This document shows, piece after piece, positions 1-7,982 of a DNA stretch of 19,647 nucleotides; within the stretch, counting starts at the first letter, position 1, and each line of letters begins with the position of its first letter. The translations under genes were made by a program, and so were the position numbers. Below the pieces are notes generated by a model. That model worked only from the letters and a program-made list of their open reading frames with translations, was not told where the DNA came from and ran no database searches. This stretch comes from Lachnospiraceae bacterium UBA1721 (GTDB taxonomy: Bacteria > Bacillota > Clostridia > Lachnospirales > Lachnospiraceae), in the NCBI GenBank assembly GCA_002317155.1, contig DCIR01000004.1, positions 1 through 19,647 of the forward strand. Reading direction: 5' to 3'.

Positions 1-1597
1 GGAACAACAATACATCTCTAATCGCTGCACTGTCAGTCAACAGCATAGTCAATCTGTCGATACCATATCCGATACCGCCTGTAGGAGGCATACCGATCTC
101 GAGTGCATTGAGGAAGTCCTCATCAGTGTGCTGTGCTTCGTCGTCTCCGGCCTCAGCGTTCTTGTCCTGCTGAGCAAAACGCTCACGCTGGTCGATGGGA
201 TCGTTGAGCTCTGAATATGCGTTGCACATCTCCCAAGTGTTGATGAAGAGCTCGAAACGCTCTACCTTGGTAGGATCGCTGGGCTTCTTCTTGGTAAGAG
301 GAGAGATTGCAAGAGGATGATCCATAATGAAGGTAGGCTGGATAAGCTCCTTCTCACAGTACTCTTCGAAGAAGAGGTTGATGATGTCACCCTTAGTGTG
401 GCGCTCCTCATACTCAATGTGACGCTCCTTAGCAAGAGCCTTAGCTTCCTCATCAGTAGCAACGGTATCGAAATCAATACCTGCGTACTCCTTAATAGCG
501 TCATTCATGGTAAGACGTCTGAAAGGCTTGCCGAGGTCAATCTCGGTACCCTGATAATTGATAGTGGTAGTTCCGCATACTTCCTGTGCAAGGAATCTGA
601 ACATGCTCTCAGTGAGCTCCATCATTCCTTCATAATCGGTGTATGCCTGGTAAAGCTCCATAAGTGTGAACTCAGGATTATGTCTGGTATCAACACCTTC
701 ATTACGATATACACGACCGATTTCGTATACTCTCTCGAGTCCGCCTACGATAAGTCTCTTGAGGTAAAGCTCAAGTGAAATACGAAGCTTAACATCCTCA
801 TCAAGTGCATTGTAATGAGTCTCGAAAGGTCTTGCTGCCGCACCACCTGCATTTGCTACGAGGGTAGGAGTCTCTACTTCCATAAAATCTCTGTCTGCGA
901 GGAAGCTACGGATCTTAGCTATAATCTTAGATCTCTTTACAAATACTTCCTTGCTCTCAGCGTTCATAATGAGGTCAATATATCTCTGACGATAACGTGT
1001 ATCTGTGTCAGTAAGTCCATGGAACTTCTCGGGAAGAATCTGAAGGCTCTTGGTAAGAAGAGTCATCTCTGCTGCATGAATAGATATCTCACCGGTCTTG
1101 GTTCTGAAAGCATAGCCCTTGATTCCGTAAATATCACCGATATCTGACTTTTTGAAATCAGCATATGCATCCTCACCGATAACGTCTCTTGCAACGTATA
1201 CCTGAATATTGCCCTTAAGATCCTGGATATTGCAGAATGAAGCCTTACCCATTACACGCTTGAACATCATACGTCCTGCGATGCTTACGTTGATAGGATC
1301 TGCATCCATAATCTCTCTGCGCTCATTATAATCGTTGTTAACTGCTTCCTTAGCAGCCTCTTCATCCATACCATCAGTATTAACTTCAGGTCTGCCTGCA
1401 AGCTTCTCTGCCTCATGAGCATTGTAAAGAGCCTTAACCTCATCAGTATGATGAGTCTGATCATACTTTGTAATCTGGAAAGGATCCTTTCCTGCTTCCT
1501 GAAGGTTAGCGAGCTTCTCGCGGCGAACCTTAATAAGCTGATTTATATCCTGAGAAGCCTGATTCTTCTGCTGATTCTGATTGTTCTGTTCTGACAC
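1..1597 (-). CDS. lysS: Lysyl-tRNA synthetase, class II (3' end outside window)
   Basis: Charges tRNA-Lys with lysine in the cytosol. My translation of the 532 visible codons reads: an N-terminal helix with the family's RREKLANL-like segment (about 25-32), an OB-fold tRNA-binding domain (about 104-185), and the class II catalytic core. That core has motif 1 around FMEVETPTL (238-246), motif 2 with RVYRNEG and RHNPEFT (295-311), and motif 3 GYGIDRL (510-516). The last visible residues, RDVLLF, are the usual near-terminal signature, so only the end or a C-terminal extension is missing. The start is GTG at 1597, chosen because AGAGGTG lies about 6 nt upstream and the codons after it match LysRS N-termini. 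Roughly 30 residues more than E. coli LysRS lie between the N-terminal helix and the OB fold (about 61-100). It follows greA on the same strand and is probably co-transcribed with it. Confidence 0.96.
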   Translation of the reverse strand, partial: MSEQNNQNQQKNQASQDINQLIKVRREKLANLQEAGKDPFQITKYDQTHHTDEVKALYNAHEAEKLAGRPEVNTDGMDEEAAKEAVNNDYNERREIMDADPINVSIAGRMMFKRVMGKASFCNIQDLKGNIQVYVARDVIGEDAYADFKKSDIGDIYGIKGYAFRTKTGEISIHAAEMTLLTKSLQILPEKFHGLTDTDTRYRQRYIDLIMNAESKEVFVKRSKIIAKIRSFLADRDFMEVETPTLVANAGGAAARPFETHYNALDEDVKLRISLELYLKRLIVGGLERVYEIGRVYRNEGVDTRHNPEFTLMELYQAYTDYEGMMELTESMFRFLAQEVCGTTTINYQGTEIDLGKPFRRLTMNDAIKEYAGIDFDTVATDEEAKALAKERHIEYEERHTKGDIINLFFEEYCEKELIQPTFIMDHPLAISPLTKKKPSDPTKVERFELFINTWEMCNAYSELNDPIDQRERFAQQDKNAEAGDDEAQHTDEDFLNALEIGMPPTGGIGYGIDRLTMLLTDSAAIRDVLLF

Positions 1598-1629
1598 GAC
1601 TGTCACCTCTTTGTCTATAGAATAATTAA

Positions 1630-1661
1630 GGGACAGAAAGGACGTCTATTCCTTCTGTCCC
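1630..1661 (-). terminator. Hairpin between greA and lysS
   Basis: GGGACAG at 1630-1636 pairs with CTGTCCC at 1655-1661, and the stem extends inward with one bulge. On the minus strand it is followed by UUAAUUAUU, a poor U-tract, so it may be a partial terminator or a processing hairpin that lowers lysS expression relative to greA. On the plus strand the downstream side has a T5 run, but no plus-strand gene ends here. Confidence 0.5.
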
Positions 1662-1681
1662 CTACAGTTTTTAGTTCGAAA

Positions 1682-2170
1682 TTAGTCCTGGGTAGCTGCT
1701 CTCTCGATACCGAGAATCTTATAGCTGAAAGCACCTGCAAGAGTTTCGATCTCTACAGTCTCACCTACTCTATGTCCGATGAGTGCCTTACCTACAGGGC
1801 TCTCGTTAGAGATCTTGTTCTCAAGGCTGTTAGCTTCCTGTGAACCTACAATATGGAATTCAATCTCTTCGCTCTCTTCAATATCGAGAACCTTAACGTT
1901 ACATCCGATGTTAATCTTATCGAGATCAACCTCTTCCTCAACAACTACTTCTGCATTCTTAAGGATTTTCTCGAGCTCTTCGATACGAGCTTCGATATCA
2001 CGCTGCTCATCCTTAGCTGCATCATATTCAGCATTCTCTGAAAGGTCACCCTGCTCACGAGCTTCCTTAATCTTCTGAGCAACTTCCTGACGTCTGTTAA
2101 CTTTCAGGTTGTGAAGCTCTTCCTCGTATTTCTTAAGACCTTCATAAGTAAGAATGTTCTTCTTTTCCAT
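1682..2170 (-). CDS. greA: Transcription elongation factor GreA
   Basis: GreA rescues backtracked RNA polymerase by stimulating cleavage of the extruded RNA 3' end. The 162-aa product has the normal family length. Its N-terminal coiled coil spans about residues 5-77, with the conserved tip GDLSENAEYDAAKDEQ (41-56). Asp42 and Glu45 correspond to the acidic tip residues that act in the polymerase secondary channel. The C-terminal FKBP-like domain contains the typical SPVGKALIGHRVGE stretch (124-137). The start is ATG with AGGAAGGGG about 8 nt upstream. It is the first gene of a greA-lysS unit driven by the promoter at 2250-2278. The greA-lysS pairing is frequent in Firmicutes. Confidence 0.97.
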   Translation of the reverse strand: MEKKNILTYEGLKKYEEELHNLKVNRRQEVAQKIKEAREQGDLSENAEYDAAKDEQRDIEARIEELEKILKNAEVVVEEEVDLDKINIGCNVKVLDIEESEEIEFHIVGSQEANSLENKISNESPVGKALIGHRVGETVEIETLAGAFSYKILGIERAATQD

Positions 2171-2249
2171 GATTTAGACCCCTTCCTAACTCATTATGAG
2201 TGATAAAAACTATACCAAAAAAACGCCCATAAACGCTATGTGCGCGTCC

Positions 2250-2278
2250 ATTTTACTTTTTATATCCCTTAATGTCAA
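2250..2278 (-). promoter_or_regulatory. Sigma-A promoter for greA-lysS
   Basis: Minus strand: TTGACA (2278-2273), a spacer of exactly 17 nt, then TAAAAT (2255-2250), about 80 nt upstream of the greA ATG. The -35 is a perfect consensus and the -10 matches 5 of 6. Confidence 0.82.
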
Positions 2279-2291
2279 GCTATTTAACAAT

Positions 2292-2324
2292 ATTGGCACA
2301 GACTCACATGTAATCTGTGCCAAT
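2292..2324 (-). terminator. Hairpin terminator of the ABC/DUF1854 operon
   Basis: Perfect 11-bp inverted repeat ATTGGCACAGA (2292-2302) / TCTGTGCCAAT (2314-2324) with an 11-nt loop, about 57 nt after the stop of the upstream ABC gene. The following minus-strand bases are AUUGUUAAAUA, a weak U-tract, so termination may be incomplete. It lies just upstream of the greA -35 element. Confidence 0.65.
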
Positions 2325-2380
2325 TATCTCTTATATATAATAATTTCAGTGCCTAAAGCCGCATCAACTGTCACCAACTG

Positions 2381-4564
2381 CTACGACTCACCCTGCATCT
2401 CAAGCTGAGCCTTTACCAGGTTGTAATAGATTCCCTTCTGCGCAATCAGTTCGTCATGAGAACCGATCTCTGCGATAGAATGGCCGTCAATTACGAGCAA
2501 ACGGTCTGCATTCTGAAGAGTAGACAGTCTGTGTGCAATAGCAAATGTAGTTCTGCCATTGGTCAGATTATCGAGAGCCTGTTGAATCAGGAACTCACTC
2601 TCGGTATCAAGACTCGCTGTAGCCTCGTCGAGAATAAGGATTCTGGGCTCCTTAAGGATAGCTCTGGCAATCGCAATTCTCTGACGCTCACCACCAGAAA
2701 GAGTAAATCCCTTCTCACCTACATAAGTATTATAGCCATCGGGCATTTTTGAGATAAATTCATGTGCGTTTGCAAGCTTTGCTGCACGAATTACTTCCTC
2801 GTAAGTAGCCTCAGGCTTTGCAAAACGGATATTGCTTAAGATAGTTCCGGTAAAAAGGAAGGTCTCCTGCAAAACAACACCTATCTGCTGATGATAATGC
2901 TCACTGTTCATATCCTTAAGCGGTATTCCATCGATGAAAAGCTCACCATCATCGATTTCGTACAGGCGCATGAGCAGGTTAATCAATGTAGATTTACCTG
3001 AACCCGAATGACCTACAATACCTATCATCTCGCCCTTCTTCACCTTAAGGTTGATATCCTCAAGAACCGGCTGATATGACTTGTATCCGAATGTAGCATG
3101 GCGGAACTCGATTTCTCCCTCGATATCATGCTTCACAGCATTTTCCACATCGGGAGTAAAAGGCTCCTGATCCATTACATCATTGATACGCTCCATGCTG
3201 GCAACCATTCTGGTAAGTTCACGCGGCATAGATGTCATCCAGTCAAGGTACTGATACAGCAATGTAGTATAAGTAATGAACTGAAGCAGTTCACCTTTAG
3301 TCATAGTCTCATTGAGCACCTGCATACCACCGAAAAGTACAATCAGAAATATACCCGCACTCATCAGAAATTTAATCATAGGATTGAATACAGCCCAGAA
3401 TCGCTCATTGCGGAACTGTATCCTGCTGAATTCGTCAGCCAGGCGATTGAACTTATCCTTCTCCTTCTGCTCCTTACCATAGGTTTTTACTACTCGCATT
3501 CCGGAAATAACGTCCTGCAGATTACTGCTCACGTCATCGTCCTTTTTGCCCTGTAGATGAAAACGTCTGTGAATACTCTGTCTGAAAGCCATCGTCATCC
3601 AGACACCGAAAGGAACTGAAATGAAACTGAGCAGCGCCAGCTTCCAATTCAACAGGAGCATGAAAATAACATCCCACGCAAAAATAATCGCAACCGTAAA
3701 CAGGTTACAGAATGTATTCTGCATAAACTCTCTGATTGAACTGGTATCGTTGACAACACGGTTCATCAGTTCACCGGGTCTTCTGTCGTTAATAAACTGA
3801 AGTGAAAGTGACTGTATTTTTTCAAACAAGCTCTTTCTCAAATCCTTGGCGATTCTTGCGCCCAGCAATGTACAAAAATATGATTTGAGCACATTGATGA
3901 CAACTATACCCGCGCCGAGGAGAAACATTCCGAGCAGGCACATAAGGGCTGTCGACAGGCTTCCGTCAGGCTTAGAAAGCACATCATCCACTAGATGCTT
4001 CTGTATCTCGGGATTGAGAAGTGTAACCACACCTGCCGAAATCATCAGTAAAGTGATTCCGATAACGCTTTTTACATAGGGCTTAAGCAGTTTCTTGAAA
4101 TCGTGGAAAAATCCACCCTTTTTCGTACAGTGAGGACAATCCTTGGTACCGGGTATTGCTCTGTGACACTTAGGGCAAATTGTCTCGTACTCCTTACTGA
4201 TTACCTCTTCATCACGTCCGCTTGACAAAATATTAATTCCACGGGCGATATATGAATAACGCACACGATGCTTGGCTGAATAACTTGCAAGAATCATCTG
4301 CTCACCCTTGTATTTGGTTACCAGCATACCGCCTCCGACTGTTACCTCCGACTTGGTCTTCTCGCAGTCTGACAGCGCTACCTGTGTCGCAATTTTTCCG
4401 TCAAATATCACATATGCATTCTTGGATGTGACCACGGTATATCCGTTGTCTGTCCATTTGCCCGCTTCATCTATATCGCAGGGAACACTGTAATATAATT
4501 TTTCATCGGCCGACAGGCTCAGTAAATCCTCAACCTGTTTCGGCAAATCAAATTTTAAGATCAT
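2381..4564 (-). CDS. ABC half-exporter with N-terminal soluble domain and zinc ribbon (727 aa)
   Basis: Type I ABC exporter half: membrane domain fused to ATPase domain. In order: a soluble beta-rich N-terminal region (1-125, holding GYTVVTSKNAYVIFDGK, which resembles bacterial PH-like domains; inference), a zinc ribbon with Cys130, Cys133, Cys143 and Cys146, a membrane domain (about 165-455) with around six hydrophobic segments, then the ATPase. The ATPase motifs are complete: Walker A GHSGSGKST (518-526), Q-loop Gln566, signature LSGGE (622-626), Walker B ending Asp646-Glu647, and switch His678. The start is ATG with AGGAG 6 nt upstream. It is the third gene of the operon, 14 nt after the DUF1854 gene, and probably forms a heterodimer with the 781-aa protein. 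The substrate cannot be read from sequence. In some proteobacteria DUF1854/ABC pairs accompany cyanophycin genes, but none is seen here. Confidence 0.92.
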   Translation of the reverse strand: MILKFDLPKQVEDLLSLSADEKLYYSVPCDIDEAGKWTDNGYTVVTSKNAYVIFDGKIATQVALSDCEKTKSEVTVGGGMLVTKYKGEQMILASYSAKHRVRYSYIARGINILSSGRDEEVISKEYETICPKCHRAIPGTKDCPHCTKKGGFFHDFKKLLKPYVKSVIGITLLMISAGVVTLLNPEIQKHLVDDVLSKPDGSLSTALMCLLGMFLLGAGIVVINVLKSYFCTLLGARIAKDLRKSLFEKIQSLSLQFINDRRPGELMNRVVNDTSSIREFMQNTFCNLFTVAIIFAWDVIFMLLLNWKLALLSFISVPFGVWMTMAFRQSIHRRFHLQGKKDDDVSSNLQDVISGMRVVKTYGKEQKEKDKFNRLADEFSRIQFRNERFWAVFNPMIKFLMSAGIFLIVLFGGMQVLNETMTKGELLQFITYTTLLYQYLDWMTSMPRELTRMVASMERINDVMDQEPFTPDVENAVKHDIEGEIEFRHATFGYKSYQPVLEDINLKVKKGEMIGIVGHSGSGKSTLINLLMRLYEIDDGELFIDGIPLKDMNSEHYHQQIGVVLQETFLFTGTILSNIRFAKPEATYEEVIRAAKLANAHEFISKMPDGYNTYVGEKGFTLSGGERQRIAIARAILKEPRILILDEATASLDTESEFLIQQALDNLTNGRTTFAIAHRLSTLQNADRLLVIDGHSIAEIGSHDELIAQKGIYYNLVKAQLEMQGES

Positions 4565-4578
4565 AAATAACTCCTAAT

Positions 4579-5064
4579 TTATAAGAACAAATCAAGCTTT
4601 CTCTGTTCCTTAACGCTCAGTGCAAGTACATCGGCAATCTCAAAACGGTTGCCGTCCAAATCAGTAATCAGCAGTCTGTTGTCAGAGAGCTTTGACACTG
4701 CATTTCCACCCATATTGATGGCAAACTTGCACTCGCCGCGGTTGGTTACTACATGAAAATATGCATAACCGTACTCATCCTTGATGTTAATGATTTTACT
4801 TATCACAGGAGTGAAATAATAAAGCTCCAGCTGCTCCTGCAAAAGTGCTGCTGCCTCCTTGGGAAGCTGCGCAAGGTCCTCTATTACACCTATCTCTACA
4901 TCCTTCTCATCGTGAATAGCAATATACTTACTCGGATCTGTGAAGGGGAAAAGGCGAATAGGCTTTACTCTTTTGTAAAATGTTCCAGCCAAATCCATTG
5001 ATACAAAACCGCCTGCGGTCTTTTCAAATTTGGTATCCTTTATATTCAAAATATTATCGTTCAT
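4579..5064 (-). CDS. DUF1854 family protein (161 aa), ABC transporter partner
   Basis: A small soluble protein of 161 aa with no signal peptide or membrane segment. The pattern of short hydrophobic stretches, charged RVKPIRLFPFTDP (33-45), IAIHDEKDVEIGVI and the terminal LxLSVKEQRKLDLFL resembles the DUF1854 family as I know it. The start is ATG 5064, with AGGAGG about 7 nt upstream. A longer in-frame reading up to 5139 overlaps the preceding gene and has no ribosome binding site, so I rejected it. Its start lies one base after the stop of the 781-aa ABC gene, implying translational coupling, and it is sandwiched between two ABC half-transporters. Its biochemical role is unknown. A cytosolic accessory or regulatory subunit of the transporter is the natural inference. 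Confidence 0.82.
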   Translation of the reverse strand: MNDNILNIKDTKFEKTAGGFVSMDLAGTFYKRVKPIRLFPFTDPSKYIAIHDEKDVEIGVIEDLAQLPKEAAALLQEQLELYYFTPVISKIINIKDEYGYAYFHVVTNRGECKFAINMGGNAVSKLSDNRLLITDLDGNRFEIADVLALSVKEQRKLDLFL

Positions 5065-5065
5065 T

Positions 5066-7411
5066 TTAGTCCTCCTCAATCGCCTTAAGTGCCAGCGACT
5101 TGGTCTGCAGCTCAGCAAGCTTGTGGTAGATACCACCAAGCTCTTCGAGCTCCTGTCTGGTTCCTTCCTCCTCGATGCGTCCCTTCTCGATTACTATCAG
5201 ATGGTTGGCATCTCTTAAGGTAGAAAGTCTGTGTGCAATAGAAAGAGTGGTTCTGCCCTGTACCAGCACATTAAGTGCAGCCTGAATAGCCTTCTCTGTC
5301 TTGGTATCCACGCTCGCGGTAGCCTCATCGAGAATCAAAATCTTAGGATTAGCGATTATAGCACGCGCAATCGATATACGCTGTCTCTCACCACCGGAAA
5401 GTGATTTTCCCGATGCACCGATTATAGTGTCATAGCCATCAGGCATTTTTGAGATAAAATCATGCGCACCGGCAAGTCTTGCAGCCTCGATGATTTTTGC
5501 TCTGGATACACTCTCATCAGCATAAGCAATATTGTCTGCCACAGAGCCCATGAAAATATATGTATCCTGCGATACCATCGCAATGTTACGTCTCAAATCC
5601 TTAAAGGACAGATCACGAACATCAATTCCGTCCACCTCTATTGAACCGGTATTCACATCATAAAGACGTGATAAAAGGTTAACCAGTGTGGTCTTACCTG
5701 CTCCGGAATGTCCTACGATACCCAGCATCTCACCGGGCTTAACATGAAGATTGATATCCTTGAGCACAGGATGATTGGGATCATAACCGAAGGTCATGTT
5801 TTTGATGACAATCTCACCGCGAGGATTCTCGAGCGCGATAGGATTATCTTTCTCCACCACCTCGGGAACAGCATCCATAATCTCGAACATTCTCTGTGCG
5901 GCATTAATACTGTCTGACCACATACGGAATACCCAGGAGAAGAATCTCATAGGTCCGTTGAGCTGACCGATATAGCCTACAAAAGTGATCAGCACGCCGA
6001 GGCTGATTGAGTGCCAGTTAAGCAGTAAAAACACTCCCAGCGCCCATACCCATATACTCGAAATCTCCTGCACCATCTCGTACAAAAGAGTAAATTTATT
6101 GTTGTATCTAACAATTCGAACTTCAGCCTCTCTGAGGTTATCATTGGGTCCCTCGAAACGATCAATCTCCTGACCCTGCTGTCCGAATGCACGTACTACG
6201 CGGGCTCCGGTCAGGTTATCATTTACCCTGCTGTTAACAGCACTCTCAGCACGATGTCTGCGTCCGTACAGTGACCAAAGAGCAGGCTTGAGCTTGATAC
6301 TGATTACTACAAGCAAAGGTACCAGTACGACAGCTACCAGCGACATCATCCAGTTCAGCATGAACATAATGGTAAATGTTGCCAGGATAGTGAATGCATT
6401 GATGAATATATAAGGGAATCCATCAATGAAAAATCCTGTGACACGATCCGCATCACGGAGTACTCTGGTCATCAGGCTTCCGGTCTGCTTGGATGTATAG
6501 AAATTAAGCGACAATGTCTCTAAGGCCGAAAATACATCCTTTTTCATATCACGCACAGTCTTGGTAACCAGTCTCGCAGTCAAAGTACCCTGCGCAATCG
6601 AAGTCACAAGCTGAAGCAGCTTGGTACCAAGCATTACGATTACCAACACAATCAATGCAACTACATAACGGTTATCCAGACCAAACTTAGCAAGTGCCTC
6701 TTCATTTTTACCGAGCACATTATCGTAGAGCATTGTACCGCTCAGATACGGCCAAGCGATATTCAAAACCGCTGCAAGCATATAGCAAAGGAACAACCCC
6801 AAAATCACAAATTTGTTTCTGGTAAAATAGCCTATTGTGCGCAGGAAAATAGATTTCTTGTTCATGCACTTGGGGCAGATTTTACGTTTGGGATCGGGAT
6901 ACTTGTTATGACAATGAGGACAGTAAAGCTCCTCATCCTCCTTATCATTCTTCTTATCTGTATCCTGCACGGTTATCTCTGCATTTTCATCCTTGTCAAG
7001 AAGCTTGAGAATATCTCTTATATGATTGATATCCTCAAGATACAGATTAGTGCAGGCTGCAAGTCCGATAGGCTCATCATCCTTTTCGGCACACAGTCTG
7101 TTGGTGGCTACCATATGCTCCACCTTAAATCCCGAGAGTGCCTTTCTGTCATAGATATTTACTTCAAATGAAGCCACTCTGGATACAGCATCCTTCTGAG
7201 CCTTGGTCACACCCTTAAAAAGGCGTACACCCAGCTCCTCCAGATTGCCGGTGATAACTGCAAGCTTCTGTCTGGTAAGCACCATATATCCGTCAGTGTA
7301 CGTCCCCTCAAAAGTGAGGTCGAACGGACATACCGCCACCACATCATTGGCTGCGATTTTATTCTGTTCTAATATTTCTTTTGCCTTAACAGGCAATTCC
7401 TGAAAATTCAT
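5066..7411 (-). CDS. ABC half-exporter with N-terminal soluble domain and zinc ribbon (781 aa)
   Basis: Partner half-transporter and first gene of the operon. In order: a soluble N-terminal domain (1-140) with GYMVLTRQKLAVITG (41-55), matching the equivalent segment of the 727-aa partner; an acidic linker; a zinc ribbon with Cys164, Cys167, Cys179 and Cys182; a membrane domain (about 200-480); and a complete ATPase. ATPase motifs are Walker A GHSGAGKTT (567-575), Gln615, LSGGE (671-675), Asp695-Glu696 and His727. Both partners keep the catalytic Glu, so neither composite ATP site looks degenerate. The start is ATG 7411, supported by AAGGAAAG 7 nt upstream. An in-frame TTG at 7462 lies in the promoter and has no ribosome binding site. 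Apart from the ATPase motifs the two ABC proteins are well diverged, so this is an old duplication. Confidence 0.92.
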   Translation of the reverse strand: MNFQELPVKAKEILEQNKIAANDVVAVCPFDLTFEGTYTDGYMVLTRQKLAVITGNLEELGVRLFKGVTKAQKDAVSRVASFEVNIYDRKALSGFKVEHMVATNRLCAEKDDEPIGLAACTNLYLEDINHIRDILKLLDKDENAEITVQDTDKKNDKEDEELYCPHCHNKYPDPKRKICPKCMNKKSIFLRTIGYFTRNKFVILGLFLCYMLAAVLNIAWPYLSGTMLYDNVLGKNEEALAKFGLDNRYVVALIVLVIVMLGTKLLQLVTSIAQGTLTARLVTKTVRDMKKDVFSALETLSLNFYTSKQTGSLMTRVLRDADRVTGFFIDGFPYIFINAFTILATFTIMFMLNWMMSLVAVVLVPLLVVISIKLKPALWSLYGRRHRAESAVNSRVNDNLTGARVVRAFGQQGQEIDRFEGPNDNLREAEVRIVRYNNKFTLLYEMVQEISSIWVWALGVFLLLNWHSISLGVLITFVGYIGQLNGPMRFFSWVFRMWSDSINAAQRMFEIMDAVPEVVEKDNPIALENPRGEIVIKNMTFGYDPNHPVLKDINLHVKPGEMLGIVGHSGAGKTTLVNLLSRLYDVNTGSIEVDGIDVRDLSFKDLRRNIAMVSQDTYIFMGSVADNIAYADESVSRAKIIEAARLAGAHDFISKMPDGYDTIIGASGKSLSGGERQRISIARAIIANPKILILDEATASVDTKTEKAIQAALNVLVQGRTTLSIAHRLSTLRDANHLIVIEKGRIEEEGTRQELEELGGIYHKLAELQTKSLALKAIEED

Positions 7412-7441
7412 ACAACTACTTTCCTTACATTTACAACTTAC

Positions 7442-7461
7442 TGTCTGAATACTATCAGACA
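7442..7461. promoter_or_regulatory. Dyad, candidate operator of the ABC/DUF1854 operon
   Basis: Perfect inverted repeat TGTCTGA (7442-7448), 6-nt spacer, TCAGACA (7455-7461). It abuts the TATAAT of the operon promoter on its downstream side, where a bound repressor would block initiation. It could instead form a short RNA hairpin in the leader. The cognate protein is unknown. Confidence 0.45.
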
Positions 7462-7490
7462 ATTATATTACCGAACTTACGAAGCTTAAA
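7462..7490 (-). promoter_or_regulatory. Candidate promoter of the ABC/DUF1854 operon
   Basis: Perfect -10 TATAAT on the minus strand (7467-7462), about 50 nt upstream of the ATG at 7411. At 17-nt spacing the -35 position is TTTAAG (7490-7485), a poor match. The promoter may be weak or need an activator. Confidence 0.5.
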
Positions 7491-7629
7491 ATAAGCAACA
7501 TTACATAACAATACCTATTAATCTATCATGAGACAATTGCAAAACATATCATTTTTTTGCACTATTCTATTACGTTTTCTCAATATATTTCGCAAATCAA
7601 TGGTATGTAACAATTTATTTCACAACAGC
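7491..7629. other. AT-rich intergenic stretch with no gene
   Basis: Middle of the 348-nt gap between the ABC operon and csrA. It is AT-rich. I see no coding region with a ribosome binding site, no RNA gene and no convincing promoter. Several TTG-starting boxes exist, but none has a good -10 at 16-18 nt. The rest of the gap holds the ABC promoter and dyad on one side and the csrA terminator on the other. Confidence 0.6.
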
Positions 7630-7690
7630 AAAAAAAATCATTTCCGTATTCGCCTTATACCTAACGTAGAAAACGAATACAGAAATGATT
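7630..7690 (-). terminator. Intrinsic terminator after csrA
   Basis: Arms 7636-7652 and 7674-7690 form a 17-bp stem with a single mismatch. On the minus strand it is followed by eight T (7637-7630). It sits about 70 nt past the csrA stop and ends the flagellar block. Confidence 0.88.
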
Positions 7691-7759
7691 CTCTTGAAAA
7701 TCGGGATATATAAAAATCCGTCAATTAATCAGTCGAGTCAAATACAATGTCTGACCTAA

Positions 7760-7981
7760 TTAACCAAACAAATCCTTGAGTGCTGCAAGTCCGTCAACAT
7801 CTGCTGCAGCCTCCTTATTGGCGTTCTGAATCTGGAGATATACCTCCTTACGATATACAGGAACCTCCTTGGGAGCTGTGATGCCGATCTTAACCTGGTC
7901 ACCCTTAATTTCAAGAATAGTAATCTCAACATTATTGTTGATAATAAGTGCTTCGTTCTTTTTTCTGGACAGTGCTAACAT
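7760..7981 (-). CDS. csrA: Carbon storage regulator CsrA (RNA-binding translational regulator)
   Basis: CsrA dimers bind GGA-containing hairpins in mRNA leaders and usually block ribosome access. In Bacillus the target is flagellin mRNA, and free FliW sequesters CsrA. The 73-aa product begins MLALSRKKNE and carries the RNA-binding residues expected of the family: Arg6 in the first strand and Arg44 in APKEVPVYRKEVY (36-48). The start is ATG 7981, one base after the fliW stop. The longer in-frame reading to 8017 lies inside fliW and does not fit the family N-terminus. Candidate ribosome binding sequence AAAGGATGGTGAG lies inside the end of fliW and itself resembles a CsrA-binding core. It is the last gene of the flagellar block. 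No flagellin gene follows, unlike in Bacillus. Confidence 0.96.
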   Translation of the reverse strand: MLALSRKKNEALIINNNVEITILEIKGDQVKIGITAPKEVPVYRKEVYLQIQNANKEAAADVDGLAALKDLFG

Positions 7982-7982
7982 A

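Noticed and set aside
317..1147. Plus-strand open frames opposite lysS (153 and 110 aa)
   Set aside because: They are antisense to an unmistakable LysRS reading frame, lack ribosome binding sites and show no recognisable motif.
1779..2078. Plus-strand 99-aa frame opposite greA
   Set aside because: Shadow of greA. The Ser/Arg-rich composition comes from the complement of Glu/Leu codons.
5065..5139. N-terminal extension of the DUF1854 gene to 5139
   Set aside because: It would overlap the ABC gene by 25 codons. ATG 5064 has AGGAGG at proper spacing and gives a family-like length.
7412..7462. Upstream TTG start for the 781-aa ABC protein, giving 17 extra residues with two cysteines
   Set aside because: No ribosome binding site. 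The stretch overlaps the likely -10 and dyad, while ATG 7411 has AAGGAAAG at 7 nt.
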